In this document: piece by piece, positions 5,841 through 11,476 of the stretch
Layout of the letters: every line of letters begins with the position of its first letter
How positions within the stretch are numbered: position 1 is the first letter of the stretch
Origin: an uncultured Alphaproteobacteria bacterium
GTDB taxonomy: Bacteria; Pseudomonadota; Alphaproteobacteria; Rs-D84
Assembly: GCA_937903135.1 (NCBI GenBank)
Contig: CALDAH010000015.1
Location: 1 to 11,476, forward strand
Reading direction: 5' to 3'
DNA: 11,476 bases
Notes under the pieces: model-generated
Seen by the model: the letters and a program-made list of their open reading frames with translations, nothing else
What the model was told of the DNA's origin: nothing
Database searches by the model: none
Made by a program: the position numbers and the translations under genes

Positions 5841-6671
5841 TTAATCAGCCGCGCCCGCGATTAAGCTGTCCGCAGCCATTGAAACCCCGGTTTTACGGGT
5901 ATGGTTTTCACCGATTTTTGGTGCTAATTTCCCATCAACCCAGATATCAACACCACCGGCATTACCGAACGTCCCCTTATATTTATCGCCCTGGGGCATA
6001 TAGTAAACATCGCCCGGGACTAAAACACGGCTAAAAACTGTATTACCGCGGCCGTCTTCTATTTTAACCCATGATTCCTGGGCGGCCTGGATAATAACAT
6101 TTGCGCTGGCGCGGTTTTCTGTACCGAAACGTTCACGAACAGCTGTTTTATATGCAGGTTCGCTAACCGCGACAACCGGCGTGCCGGTATCGGCAACGGC
6201 GGCCATATCACTATCACGCGGCATTAACGCCAAAACAGCAATAATTATAATCATAATCGCGACCAGGCCGCCTAAGAACCATTTCCAATTACGACGTGCG
6301 AATAAATACACGCGCTTAATCGCCCCGACCTTTTTAACAGAATCCGGCGCGGCACATGCGGCCGGCACATCGCCATCCGCGTCATTTGAACAATCCTGAA
6401 CCAGTCCCATTTCACGTTTAATCTTTGTAACGATTTCATCCGGATCCAGCCCCAGTTCCATCGCATAATTACGTGCAAATCCTAAAATATATACAACCTC
6501 TGGTATAAATGTATAGTTTCCATCCTCCAGCGCCTGCAAGAATTCTTCCCTAATACACAGCTGTTTTGCGATCGTTGGAATTTCACGTTTACGACGCCCG
6601 GTTGTACGTGCATTACGCAGCATTTCCCCGGCGGTTATCTCAACAATTGGTTCGTTATTATTTTCATTCAT
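5841..6671 (-). CDS. rodZ: RodZ-like cell shape protein (HTH_25 plus DUF4115)
   Basis: This 276-residue bitopic inner membrane protein has RodZ architecture. A cytoplasmic Xre-like helix-turn-helix (about 13-85) includes GEMLRNAR, the REEFLQALEDGNY box and the PEVVYILGFARNYA stretch that contacts MreB in E. coli RodZ. A charged linker follows, then one membrane helix at about 131-150 preceded by basic residues (inside), and a periplasmic DUF4115 domain at about 188-262 (ESWVKIEDGRG, VLVPGDVYYMP, VDIWVDGK). RodZ links MreB filaments to the wall-elongation machinery. GGGGAAG lies 6 nt before the ATG. The gene starts 34 bp after the dusB stop, so the two are probably co-transcribed. A weak internal promoter (TTGCGT, 17 bp, TATGAT at 6701-6696) is possible. 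A terminator follows the gene. Confidence 0.88.
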   Translation of the reverse strand: MNENNNEPIVEITAGEMLRNARTTGRRKREIPTIAKQLCIREEFLQALEDGNYTFIPEVVYILGFARNYAMELGLDPDEIVTKIKREMGLVQDCSNDADGDVPAACAAPDSVKKVGAIKRVYLFARRNWKWFLGGLVAIMIIIIAVLALMPRDSDMAAVADTGTPVVAVSEPAYKTAVRERFGTENRASANVIIQAAQESWVKIEDGRGNTVFSRVLVPGDVYYMPQGDKYKGTFGNAGGVDIWVDGKLAPKIGENHTRKTGVSMAADSLIAGAAD

Positions 6672-6705
6672 AGTACACTTCCCCTATTTCACGTAATCAT
6701 AGAAT

Positions 6706-7626
6706 CTATATAGTATCAACGCAACCCCAAAATTTAGATATTTCAGATTTTAAATCGCCCAGGCACGTAATTGCATTAACCTTTATACGAAAATCCGCAG
6801 AATTTGGCATACCGGCCGAATACCACGCGGCATGTTTGCGAAACATCGGAATCGCTGTTTTTTCCCCATAGTATTCAACCGCGTATTCTAAGTGCCGCAG
6901 AACAATATCCCCGATATTTTCCGGCCGCGCGCCCCCTGTTATCGCGGCCAGCGCCCACGGACGCCCCAATATACCGCGCCCGATCATAACCCCGGCATAG
7001 CCCAGATCTGCGGCACGCGCCGCGTCATCTGCGCAGGCAATATCGCCGTTTGCAATTATCGGAATCGGGGCGTTATGAACATCGGGCAACACAGCCGGCC
7101 CGATATAAAGCTGGGCACGCGTCCGCCCATGCAACGTGGCAAATCGCACGCCACAATCGGCGGCGATGCGGATTAAATCGGCCCAATCTTGATGCTCGGC
7201 GTCCCAGCCCAGACGTGTTTTTATTGACACCGGCACAGACGCCGCCCGTACAACCGCACCCATAATTTTACCCGCCAGTATATGATCGCGCATTAAAAAT
7301 GCCCCCGCCCCGGCCCGCGTTGCAACCTTTGGCACGGGACAACCCATATTAATATCAATCCATTTTGCGCCATTATCGCATAATATTTTTGCCGCATCCG
7401 CCATTAGTGCTATATCTGCACCGAAAATCTGGGCGCCGACGCGGCCTTCGTCGCCATAATTATCAAAATTCCGCAAACAATTTTTATGTGCCCCGACCAG
7501 CGAATGACACGATATCATTTCGGTAACCAGCGGGGATTCGGGGGAAAACTCGCGAATAATACGACGAAATGGCCGATCAGTAATTCCGGCCAACGGTGCA
7601 GCAAAAATTTGATTATTAGTAAACAT
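6706..7626 (-). CDS. dusB: tRNA-dihydrouridine synthase DusB (NifR3 family)
   Basis: This 306-residue flavoenzyme reduces uridine to dihydrouridine in tRNA D-loops using FMN and NADPH. Motifs in order are the FMN-binding APLAGITDRPFR at 10-21, VGAQIFG at 63-69, the active-site loop DINMGCPVPK at 91-100 with catalytic C96, K136 in SIKTRLGW, TLHGRTRAQ at 164-172, the phosphate-gripping ANGDI at 192-196 and GVMIGRGILGRPW at 212-224. The C-terminal helical tRNA-binding domain contains RKHAAWYSAGMP (263-274). The DINMGCPV type and the length fit DusB rather than DusA or DusC. The ATG at 7626 lies one base from the predicted transcription start, so the message may be leaderless. It heads a pair with rodZ and diverges from ftsB. 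Confidence 0.92.
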   Translation of the reverse strand: MFTNNQIFAAPLAGITDRPFRRIIREFSPESPLVTEMISCHSLVGAHKNCLRNFDNYGDEGRVGAQIFGADIALMADAAKILCDNGAKWIDINMGCPVPKVATRAGAGAFLMRDHILAGKIMGAVVRAASVPVSIKTRLGWDAEHQDWADLIRIAADCGVRFATLHGRTRAQLYIGPAVLPDVHNAPIPIIANGDIACADDAARAADLGYAGVMIGRGILGRPWALAAITGGARPENIGDIVLRHLEYAVEYYGEKTAIPMFRKHAAWYSAGMPNSADFRIKVNAITCLGDLKSEISKFWGCVDTI

Positions 7627-7662
7627 TTATGATATAATGCCACCGATGAAAACAAAAATCAA
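7609..7662. promoter_or_regulatory. Symmetric divergent promoters of dusB and ftsB, both predicted leaderless
   Basis: Plus strand: TTGATT (7609-7614), 18 bp, extended -10 TGATATAAT (-10 at 7633-7638), predicted start 7645, one base before the ftsB ATG at 7646. Minus strand: TTGATT (7662-7657), 17 bp, extended -10 TGGCATTAT (-10 at 7639-7634), predicted start 7627, one base before the dusB ATG at 7626. The -10 boxes overlap, each -35 lies inside the opposite coding region, and no Shine-Dalgarno is possible on either side. Confidence 0.7.
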
Positions 7663-7972
7663 AAATTTCTTTGGATTTATTGGGCGCGCATGGTCGTGTG
7701 GTATTCGTGGTAAATTCGGTATATTACTAACCCTATTTTCGGTATTTATTTTCCTGCGAATATTCTGGGGCGACGTAAATGTTCAGAATTTTATTGTAAA
7801 CATATGGCGATTAAACGCCGAACAGCAACAGCTTTCGGCCGAGCTGGAAAAGCTTAACACCCTTAACCGGCATATTGAACTTCTTCAGGGCTACAGCTCG
7901 GATTATGTTGAAGAGGTCGGGCTAAAATACCTTAATATCGGTGACCCCGCGGCCAAGATTTTAAAGATATAA
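7646..7972 (+). CDS. ftsB: FtsB/DivIC-like septum formation initiator
   Basis: This 108-residue bitopic protein has a basic cytoplasmic N terminus (1-23), one membrane helix at about 24-41, a periplasmic coiled coil at about 53-82 (LNAEQQQLSAELEKLNTLNR), and a C-terminal segment VEEVGLKYLNIGDPAAKIL (88-106). That segment matches the family's E-x2-AR-x2-LG-x-x-x-P-x-E ending. FtsB works with FtsL and FtsQ to activate septal wall synthesis. The start at 7646 is preferred: the in-frame ATG at 7637 lies inside the -10 box of its own promoter and could not be in that transcript. There is no Shine-Dalgarno, consistent with a leaderless message. In many alphaproteobacteria this gene sits near eno and pdhA, but not here. 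Sequence similarity is modest, so the name rests on architecture plus the C-terminal motif. Confidence 0.75.
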   Translation: MKTKIKNFFGFIGRAWSCGIRGKFGILLTLFSVFIFLRIFWGDVNVQNFIVNIWRLNAEQQQLSAELEKLNTLNRHIELLQGYSSDYVEEVGLKYLNIGDPAAKILKI

Positions 7973-7976
7973 AAAC

Positions 7977-8000
7977 AAAACCGCCCCCCGGGGCGGTTTT
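7977..8000. terminator. Bidirectional intrinsic terminator between ftsB and tspO
   Basis: AAAACCGCCCC (7977-7987) is fully complementary to GGGGCGGTTTT (7990-8000), with A and T tracts at both ends. It lies 4 nt after the ftsB stop and 3 nt before the tspO stop, so it serves both convergent genes. Confidence 0.92.
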
Positions 8001-8003
8001 GCG

Positions 8004-8477
8004 TCAGTTCATAAATAATATCATTCCATTTAAATACAGCGCGAATACCAACCATATGATATAGGGCCATACCAGATATGACGCATGTTTGCTGATCGGA
8101 TAAAATGCACGTGCCATCCAAATTGCGATAAATAATAATAAAACAGATACCAAGAACGCACCGCCAATCAAATGCAGACCAAAGAACATATACGTCCATA
8201 GCGCGTTCAATGTCATCTGGGATAAAAATAATAAATACGCCTTGGTTTTACTATACCGCGTTCGATCGTTATTAATTACCAAGAATAACGCGATTCCCAG
8301 CAGTGCATATAAAATCGGCCAAACAGCAGCAAACACCCATCCATCCGGGGTCAGCACAGATTTATTAAGCATATTATACCACGGGTCTGATTGCCCATGC
8401 GGGGTAAACATAACGCCGATAATACCGGGCAAAAACGACGCGGCCATTGCAAATAAAAAACGAAAAAAACGTTTCAT
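8004..8477 (-). CDS. tspO: TspO/MBR family tryptophan-rich sensory protein
   Basis: This 157-residue protein has five membrane helices. Family marks are PGIIG-x2-FTP (17-25), DPWYNMLNKS (31-40), TPDGWVFAAVWPILYALLGIAL (43-64), SQMTLNALWTYMFFGLH (86-102), the cytoplasmic RAF near 123-125, and YLVWPYIIWLVFALYLNG (134-151). The conserved Trp residues (W33, W47, W53, W94, W137, W142) that line the porphyrin/ligand pocket are present. TspO binds tetrapyrroles and cholesterol-like ligands; bacterial roles include light/oxygen-linked regulation and porphyrin handling, and its biochemical activity is still debated. It has its own promoter and AAAAGGA 6 nt before the ATG. It is transcribed alone and converges on ftsB. 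Confidence 0.93.
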   Translation of the reverse strand: MKRFFRFLFAMAASFLPGIIGVMFTPHGQSDPWYNMLNKSVLTPDGWVFAAVWPILYALLGIALFLVINNDRTRYSKTKAYLLFLSQMTLNALWTYMFFGLHLIGGAFLVSVLLLFIAIWMARAFYPISKHASYLVWPYIIWLVFALYLNGMILFMN

Positions 8478-8497
8478 ATCAAATCCTTTTCGGGGAA

Positions 8498-8506
8498 ATT
8501 ATACCA
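8498..8506 (-). promoter_or_regulatory. Extended -10 promoter of tspO
   Basis: The minus strand reads TGGTATAAT with -10 at 8503-8498 and predicted start about 8491, leaving a 13-nt leader that contains AAAAGGA (8490-8484). The -35 is poor (TGTCAT at 17 bp), as expected for an extended -10 promoter. Confidence 0.6.
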
Positions 8507-8553
8507 CGCCGGGAATCGTTATGACATAGGTATGAATTCGTTCGCTTTAATAT

Positions 8554-8614
8554 CACGGGCGGGGAAAATATTTAATATAACGGTGCGATTAATAAACGCG
8601 TTTTTTTGCCCGTG
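8554..8614. repeat. Long-loop inverted repeat downstream of the tfoX-like gene
   Basis: CACGGGC (8554-8560) is complementary to GCCCGTG (8608-8614) across about 47 nt. Inside the arms AAAA (8565-8568) faces a T7 run (8601-8607). The rest of the 8478-8619 gap holds the tspO leader and promoter and no gene I can support. It may act as a weak terminator for the gene at 8620 or may be chance. Confidence 0.25.
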
Positions 8615-8619
8615 GCCAC

Positions 8620-8961
8620 CTATTGGCTATGGCGGCGTGACTTTGGCCGGGGCAACGGCAACACTTCGGCCAAGCGACGCGCCATATCAACCGTCAGATC
8701 TGCGTTTTCAATATCCAGAATCCAGTGCGGACGCGCACCCTTATACGGGATTGCGGAATCCGGCGATATGCCGTGGGCTGTAAATATCGCAATCGTTTCG
8801 GGAATTTGCTTTACATAAACAGTATCGTCACATATTAAAAATACCGGCCGATCCGAACAATATAGCATATACTCGCCAAACATTTTACGATATCGTATAT
8901 CCGCACCTGCGGACGCCAACTGATCGGCTACGAATTCAACAAATTCTTTGCTGGATGCCAT
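8620..8961 (-). CDS. TfoX N-terminal domain protein
   Basis: This 113-residue protein consists of a single TfoX_N domain. It has MASSKEFVEFVADQL (1-15), the diagnostic DIRYRKMFGEYMLYCSD (21-37), FLICDDTVYVK (41-51) and the PYKGARPHWIL turn (72-82). The C-terminal tail is basic. The family is named after TfoX/Sxy, competence regulators of gamma-proteobacteria. Small single-domain members like this are common in alphaproteobacteria and have no established role, so a competence function should not be assumed. No Shine-Dalgarno is seen before the ATG at 8961. A possible -10 (TATAAG, 8976-8971) would start transcription about 3 nt upstream. The tRNA-Arg gene ends 42 nt upstream on the same strand, so read-through from it is also possible. 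Confidence 0.88.
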   Translation of the reverse strand: MASSKEFVEFVADQLASAGADIRYRKMFGEYMLYCSDRPVFLICDDTVYVKQIPETIAIFTAHGISPDSAIPYKGARPHWILDIENADLTVDMARRLAEVLPLPRPKSRRHSQ

Positions 8962-9003
8962 AATAGTAAACTTATATATTTTTATAAATCTTATTTAAAA
9001 TTT

Positions 9004-9080
9004 TGGCGCGCCCTGCAGGATTCGAACCTGCGACCTGCGGATTAGAAATCCGATGCTCTATCCAGCTGGGCTAAGGGCGC
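9004..9080 (-). tRNA. tRNA-Arg (anticodon TCT)
   Basis: A complete 77-nt cloverleaf with encoded CCA (9006-9004) and discriminator G9007. The acceptor GCGCCCT pairs with AGGGCGC, and the T arm is GCAGG-TTCGAAT-CCTGC. The anticodon loop TTTCTAA places TCT at 9046-9044, reading AGA/AGG. Two helix positions do not pair: C12 (9069) against A23 (9057) in the D stem, and T27 (9053) against C43 (9037) at the top of the anticodon stem. All other pairs hold. Confidence 0.95.
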
Positions 9081-9090
9081 ACTGAATAGT

Positions 9091-9119
9091 ACTTTACAAT
9101 AAAAACATATTAATTTCAA
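9091..9119 (-). promoter_or_regulatory. Promoter of tRNA-Arg
   Basis: The minus strand has TTGAAA (9119-9114), a 17-bp spacer and TAAAGT (9096-9091), giving a predicted start at about 9084, four bases before the mature tRNA 5' end. The -10 is imperfect. Confidence 0.5.
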
Positions 9120-9134
9120 GCGGACTGTTAAAAT

Positions 9135-9171
9135 ATATAAAACACACCAACATATTACCTATGTTGGTGTG
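9135..9171 (-). terminator. Intrinsic terminator of the DUF308 gene
   Basis: On the minus strand, an 11-bp perfect stem CACACCAACAT/ATGTTGGTGTG (9171-9161 with 9153-9143) has a 7-nt loop and is followed by TTTTATAT (9142-9135). It lies 45 nt after the stop at 9217 and just upstream of the tRNA promoter. Confidence 0.9.
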
Positions 9172-9216
9172 CGTTTCTCACCCCCAATCGCATTACTGCG
9201 AAACTGTGATAATTCA

Positions 9217-9834
9217 TTATGCGATTTCGTTCTTTAAACGGCGCAATTCAAAATACATATAAATATCAGACGCGGCATACAATAACAATATCACGGCCAG
9301 ATAATATATCATCGCAACCGCCCCAGCAATTGGATAGAACAGTAAAAATACCGCCAGCCCGACCAATATTATCGCCATAATTAAATCAAATATATAATGC
9401 CCGAACCGTGCCCGTGCCATGTTTATCGCGAATACCAGTGCCGATAACGCCTTAAACAAGAACAGCACAACAAACACATATACCAAGCTTACCAGTGACC
9501 CGGCCGGATATATACAGAACAATATCCCCAGGACAACATTTATCATACCAAATACCACATCCAGCCATCCGCCGCCACGCTGTTGCGATATAACAAATCC
9601 AGATATCGTGCGATACATACCGAATAAAATTAAAACAATACCAATAACAAAGGTCAGTGCGGTTAAAATTGCAACCGGTTTAACAATTAAAAATATTGCA
9701 GCAACCGCGAACAAAACCGCTTCGCCGATTAATAACGGCGCGCTTTTTTCATAAATACGCCGAACAATGGATTTAACTGGATTTTGCGCACCACGTGCCG
9801 ACGATGATTTTTTATTAGATGTATTTTTTGGCAT
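9217..9834 (-). CDS. HdeD-like DUF308 multi-spanning membrane protein
   Basis: This 205-residue inner membrane protein has a basic, Ser/Asn-rich cytoplasmic lead (1-30) and six predicted helices at about 33-52, 55-75, 90-110, 113-137, 148-168 and 170-190. Helices pair into three similar hairpins, each with a Pro at the turn (KPVAIL, YPAGSL, YPIAGA), which is the DUF308 repeat pattern seen in HdeD. The acid-stress role of E. coli HdeD cannot be transferred safely, and most family members are uncharacterised. AGGGAGAG lies 6 nt before the ATG. The gene follows the kinase-like gene by 46 bp, has its own strong promoter overlapping that gene's end, and is followed by a clear terminator, so it can be expressed alone. 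Confidence 0.82.
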   Translation of the reverse strand: MPKNTSNKKSSSARGAQNPVKSIVRRIYEKSAPLLIGEAVLFAVAAIFLIVKPVAILTALTFVIGIVLILFGMYRTISGFVISQQRGGGWLDVVFGMINVVLGILFCIYPAGSLVSLVYVFVVLFLFKALSALVFAINMARARFGHYIFDLIMAIILVGLAVFLLFYPIAGAVAMIYYLAVILLLYAASDIYMYFELRRLKNEIA

Positions 9835-9863
9835 TTAACTCTCTCCCTTGGCCATTGATTTAG

Positions 9864-9892
9864 ATAATAGCACATCCGATCTATTTTTTCAA
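9864..9892 (-). promoter_or_regulatory. Strong promoter of the DUF308 gene
   Basis: On the minus strand, TTGAAA (9892-9887), a 17-bp spacer and extended -10 TGCTATTAT (-10 at 9869-9864), with predicted start about 9857. The -35 lies inside the last codons and stop region of the kinase-like gene. Confidence 0.7.
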
Positions 9893-10834
9893 CCGCGCAC
9901 GAGAGGTCTGTTTTCTTATCCATCCGTTTAACATCAGCCGCGCGTATATAACCCCCGCAGCGAATCGGGGCAGCTTATGGAATCGCGCCAATGCGCCTGC
10001 AATATTCTTTTTTAAAAATCGGTCGTTCAGCGGACAAAACTGACCGTTATAGAACCAGCGTTTTTGCCATAAAAACTCAACCGCCCTTAAATCATTAACG
10101 CGTTTTTTATCAACCCTAACACCGCTGCGTTTTTCATATTCTTTTATAAACGCGCGGTACAGCGGCCGATTACGCGACAACGACATTAACACCAGATCGC
10201 GCCCGCGTTCATAAATACCACAGTTGCAAAAATCAAATACGCCCGATAAATTACCATCATCATCCGTAACGGAATTTGCCCCTTTCAGTCCCAGATGCAC
10301 CAAAACCATATCTGATTCTTTTACCGGGGCGGTAATTATTCGGCGATAATTTTTTTCAAAAAAACTTAATTGACCGGGCGACATAAACCGGGACAAAGAA
10401 TCGCGCACAACGCTGAAATCAATATACGGTATGCCCGAACGCAGTTCCGGGATTGCACGTAATAATGCCGCGGTGTTAATCCCGTGCAGCTGCGCCAAGA
10501 ATTCAGCACACCCGCGGGCCAGGTTATTTTGCCGACGCGGCTGGTATGAAAATTTATGCCACGACCATTTATTACCTGTAATCATTTCATGGGAAACATA
10601 GAACATCCCCGGGATACTATGAATCTCTATTTTTGGGATATTAACGGATATATACGGTCGGATGAAATCACATACCTGTGATTCTTTTATAAATATATCT
10701 TTATCGCGCATTGAAAAACGACAGACCAGTTTCCCGACCTTAAACGCGTATGAATCACTGCCCGCGCCGATAAATTTTATATCAGTGTTTTTATATTTCC
10801 GTGCCAAGAAATCTTGTATTTCACTAACCGTCAT
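9881..10834 (-). CDS. APH-fold kinase-like protein, probable pseudokinase
   Basis: The 317-residue product resembles the aminoglycoside phosphotransferase/choline kinase-like superfamily. It has a nucleotide-loop-like FIGAGSDSYAFKVG (21-34), RF-x-MRDKDIFIKES (39-52), AEFLAQLHGI (110-119), a catalytic-loop region VLVHLGLKGANSV (177-189) and a metal-site GVFDF (198-202) followed by RGRDLVLM (210-217). The family loop is HGDL-x-x-x-N. Here it reads HLGLKGAN, so the catalytic Asp position is Gly182 while N187 and D201 remain. It has no signal peptide and is presumably cytosolic. The substrate is unknown; nothing suggests drug resistance. The ATG at 10834 has GGTGGCGG just upstream. The TTG at 10846 overlaps that site and is less likely. 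It follows the TolC-like gene by 73 bp but has a TATAAT (10865-10860) of its own. Confidence 0.75.
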   Translation of the reverse strand: MTVSEIQDFLARKYKNTDIKFIGAGSDSYAFKVGKLVCRFSMRDKDIFIKESQVCDFIRPYISVNIPKIEIHSIPGMFYVSHEMITGNKWSWHKFSYQPRRQNNLARGCAEFLAQLHGINTAALLRAIPELRSGIPYIDFSVVRDSLSRFMSPGQLSFFEKNYRRIITAPVKESDMVLVHLGLKGANSVTDDDGNLSGVFDFCNCGIYERGRDLVLMSLSRNRPLYRAFIKEYEKRSGVRVDKKRVNDLRAVEFLWQKRWFYNGQFCPLNDRFLKKNIAGALARFHKLPRFAAGVIYARLMLNGWIRKQTSRARLKK

Positions 10835-10865
10835 ATCCGCCACCAAATTATTTTAGTATATTATA
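10835..10865 (-). promoter_or_regulatory. Possible promoter and ribosome binding site of the kinase-like gene
   Basis: The minus strand has TATAAT at 10865-10860 with predicted start about 10853 and GGTGGCGG (10844-10837) before the ATG. No clear -35 was found. No terminator hairpin is visible between the TolC-like stop and this point, so read-through from upstream is also likely. Confidence 0.4.
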
Positions 10866-10907
10866 AATACAATATAAATCTGATCCGAGAAATAAGCAAC
10901 TATGAAT

Positions 10908-11476
10908 TTAATCCGCGGCAATGGCGATGCTTTCGGCATTCAGCCGCCCCATAGATGCCAATACGGCAAAAAATGCGGATATTTTAGCATGTCGCGCCTG
11001 GGCAAGAGATACTTTTGAGTTCAATAATTCCTGTTCTGCATTTAATACATCCAATACCGTACGACGTCCGCGTCGCTGTTCTTCGCGGATTCCATCCAAT
11101 GCCATCTGATTTGCGGCAACGCCCGATGTGGCCGCCGATATTGCCGACGTTTGCGCATCATATATATTCCATGCCTGGTTCAGATTTTCAATCACGGCCC
11201 GCCGGGCGTCAATGGTCTGATTTTCTATGCCGGCAACTGTCATGCGCGCCTTGTCTGCGTGGGCCATTGCATTGCCTTTGTCGTATAGCGGGACTTTTAA
11301 ATACACCCCGACGCGGCTGTCGCGAACCTTATCAAAATACGGCAGATCATCTACCTGCATTGATGCCGCGCGCACATCAACCGATGGCCACATAGACTTT
11401 CGTGCAATTGTAATACTTTCGCGGGCGGCGGCCTCTTGGGCGATAAGTGCCAACAGACTCGGGTGCATACGCAGTG
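10908..11476 (-). CDS. TolC-family outer membrane efflux protein, C-terminal part (cut by right window edge)
   Basis: About 189 C-terminal codons are visible, with no start in the window because the frame stays open through the edge. The family repeat shows as HPSLLALIAQEAAARESI followed by WPSVDV (the HPSL...A...LP-x-V pattern opening the second half). Next come VGVYLKVPLYDKG (matching the usual V-x-L-x-VPLYDGG), a long coiled helix with NLNQAWNIYDAQ, and the closing RTVLDVLNAEQELLNSKVSLAQARHAK with FAVLASMGRL. TolC-family trimers form the outer-membrane and periplasmic channel of drug efflux pumps and type I secretion. This is the classic ending of alphaproteobacterial TolC/type I secretion outer membrane factors, but the partner pump genes are outside the window. 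The protein ends soon after GRL, without a long periplasmic tail. Confidence 0.92.
   Translation of the reverse strand, partial: LRMHPSLLALIAQEAAARESITIARKSMWPSVDVRAASMQVDDLPYFDKVRDSRVGVYLKVPLYDKGNAMAHADKARMTVAGIENQTIDARRAVIENLNQAWNIYDAQTSAISAATSGVAANQMALDGIREEQRRGRRTVLDVLNAEQELLNSKVSLAQARHAKISAFFAVLASMGRLNAESIAIAAD

Noticed and set aside
7637..7645. FtsB start three codons earlier at 7637
   Set aside because: That ATG lies within the -10 box of the apparent promoter, upstream of the predicted transcription start.
8382..8393. TGGTATAAT on the minus strand inside tspO
   Set aside because: It encodes the conserved W-Y-N of the TspO WY motif, so it is explained by protein sequence. It also shows that this nonamer can arise by chance in coding DNA.
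8532..8783. Plus-strand frame spanning the tspO-tfoX gap
   Set aside because: Most of it is antisense to the TfoX_N gene and the product resembles nothing; I see no convincing promoter or ribosome site.
8620..8961. Competence regulator TfoX/Sxy
   Set aside because: Only the N-terminal domain is present, and single-domain alphaproteobacterial members have no shown competence role.
9881..10834. Aminoglycoside resistance gene
   Set aside because: Only the broad kinase fold is shared, the catalytic Asp position is Gly, and there is no mobile context.

Overview
The window looks like a compact, moderate-GC chromosome segment from an alphaproteobacterium, possibly a reduced, host- or gut-associated lineage. 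The evidence is a run of alphaproteobacterium-like housekeeping proteins: a UvrA with CPVSGF in its first zinc motif, RodZ, DusB/NifR3, a short FtsB-like protein, TspO and a TfoX_N protein. Intergenic gaps are very short. The lineage call rests on protein resemblance from memory and is tentative. I see no insertion sequence, CRISPR array, prophage or integrase.

Layout, left to right. (1) The 5' end of a transketolase (-, cut by the window edge) diverges from rnhA (+). (2) rnhA converges on a DUF805 membrane protein gene (-) across a bidirectional terminator. (3) A minus-strand operon is read uvrA > a stand-alone SRP54/Ffh M-domain protein > an unrecognised 89-residue basic protein > rlmE. It starts from a strong promoter with a leader of about 114 nt and ends at a hairpin lying against the DUF805 start codon. 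(4) A dusB-rodZ pair (-) diverges from an ftsB-like gene (+) across a very tight divergent promoter. (5) ftsB converges on tspO (-) at another bidirectional terminator. (6) A TfoX N-domain gene (-) lies just downstream of a tRNA-Arg(TCT) gene (-). (7) A DUF308/HdeD-like membrane protein gene (-) lies downstream of an APH-fold kinase-like gene (-) and the 3' part of a TolC-family outer membrane factor gene (-, cut by the right edge).

The most unusual item is the Ffh M domain encoded as a complete gene without the NG GTPase domain. It has a good ribosome binding site, lies within the uvrA operon, and several positions that contact SRP RNA in E. coli Ffh are changed. The other main points are an APH-like protein whose HGDL catalytic loop reads HLGL (probable pseudokinase), a transketolase with a shortened N-terminal region, and a recurring extended -10 promoter signature (TGnTATAAT or TGnTATTAT). 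At the two divergent gene pairs the -10 boxes overlap face to face and the predicted transcripts are leaderless or nearly so. No gene-free stretch exceeds 300 bases.
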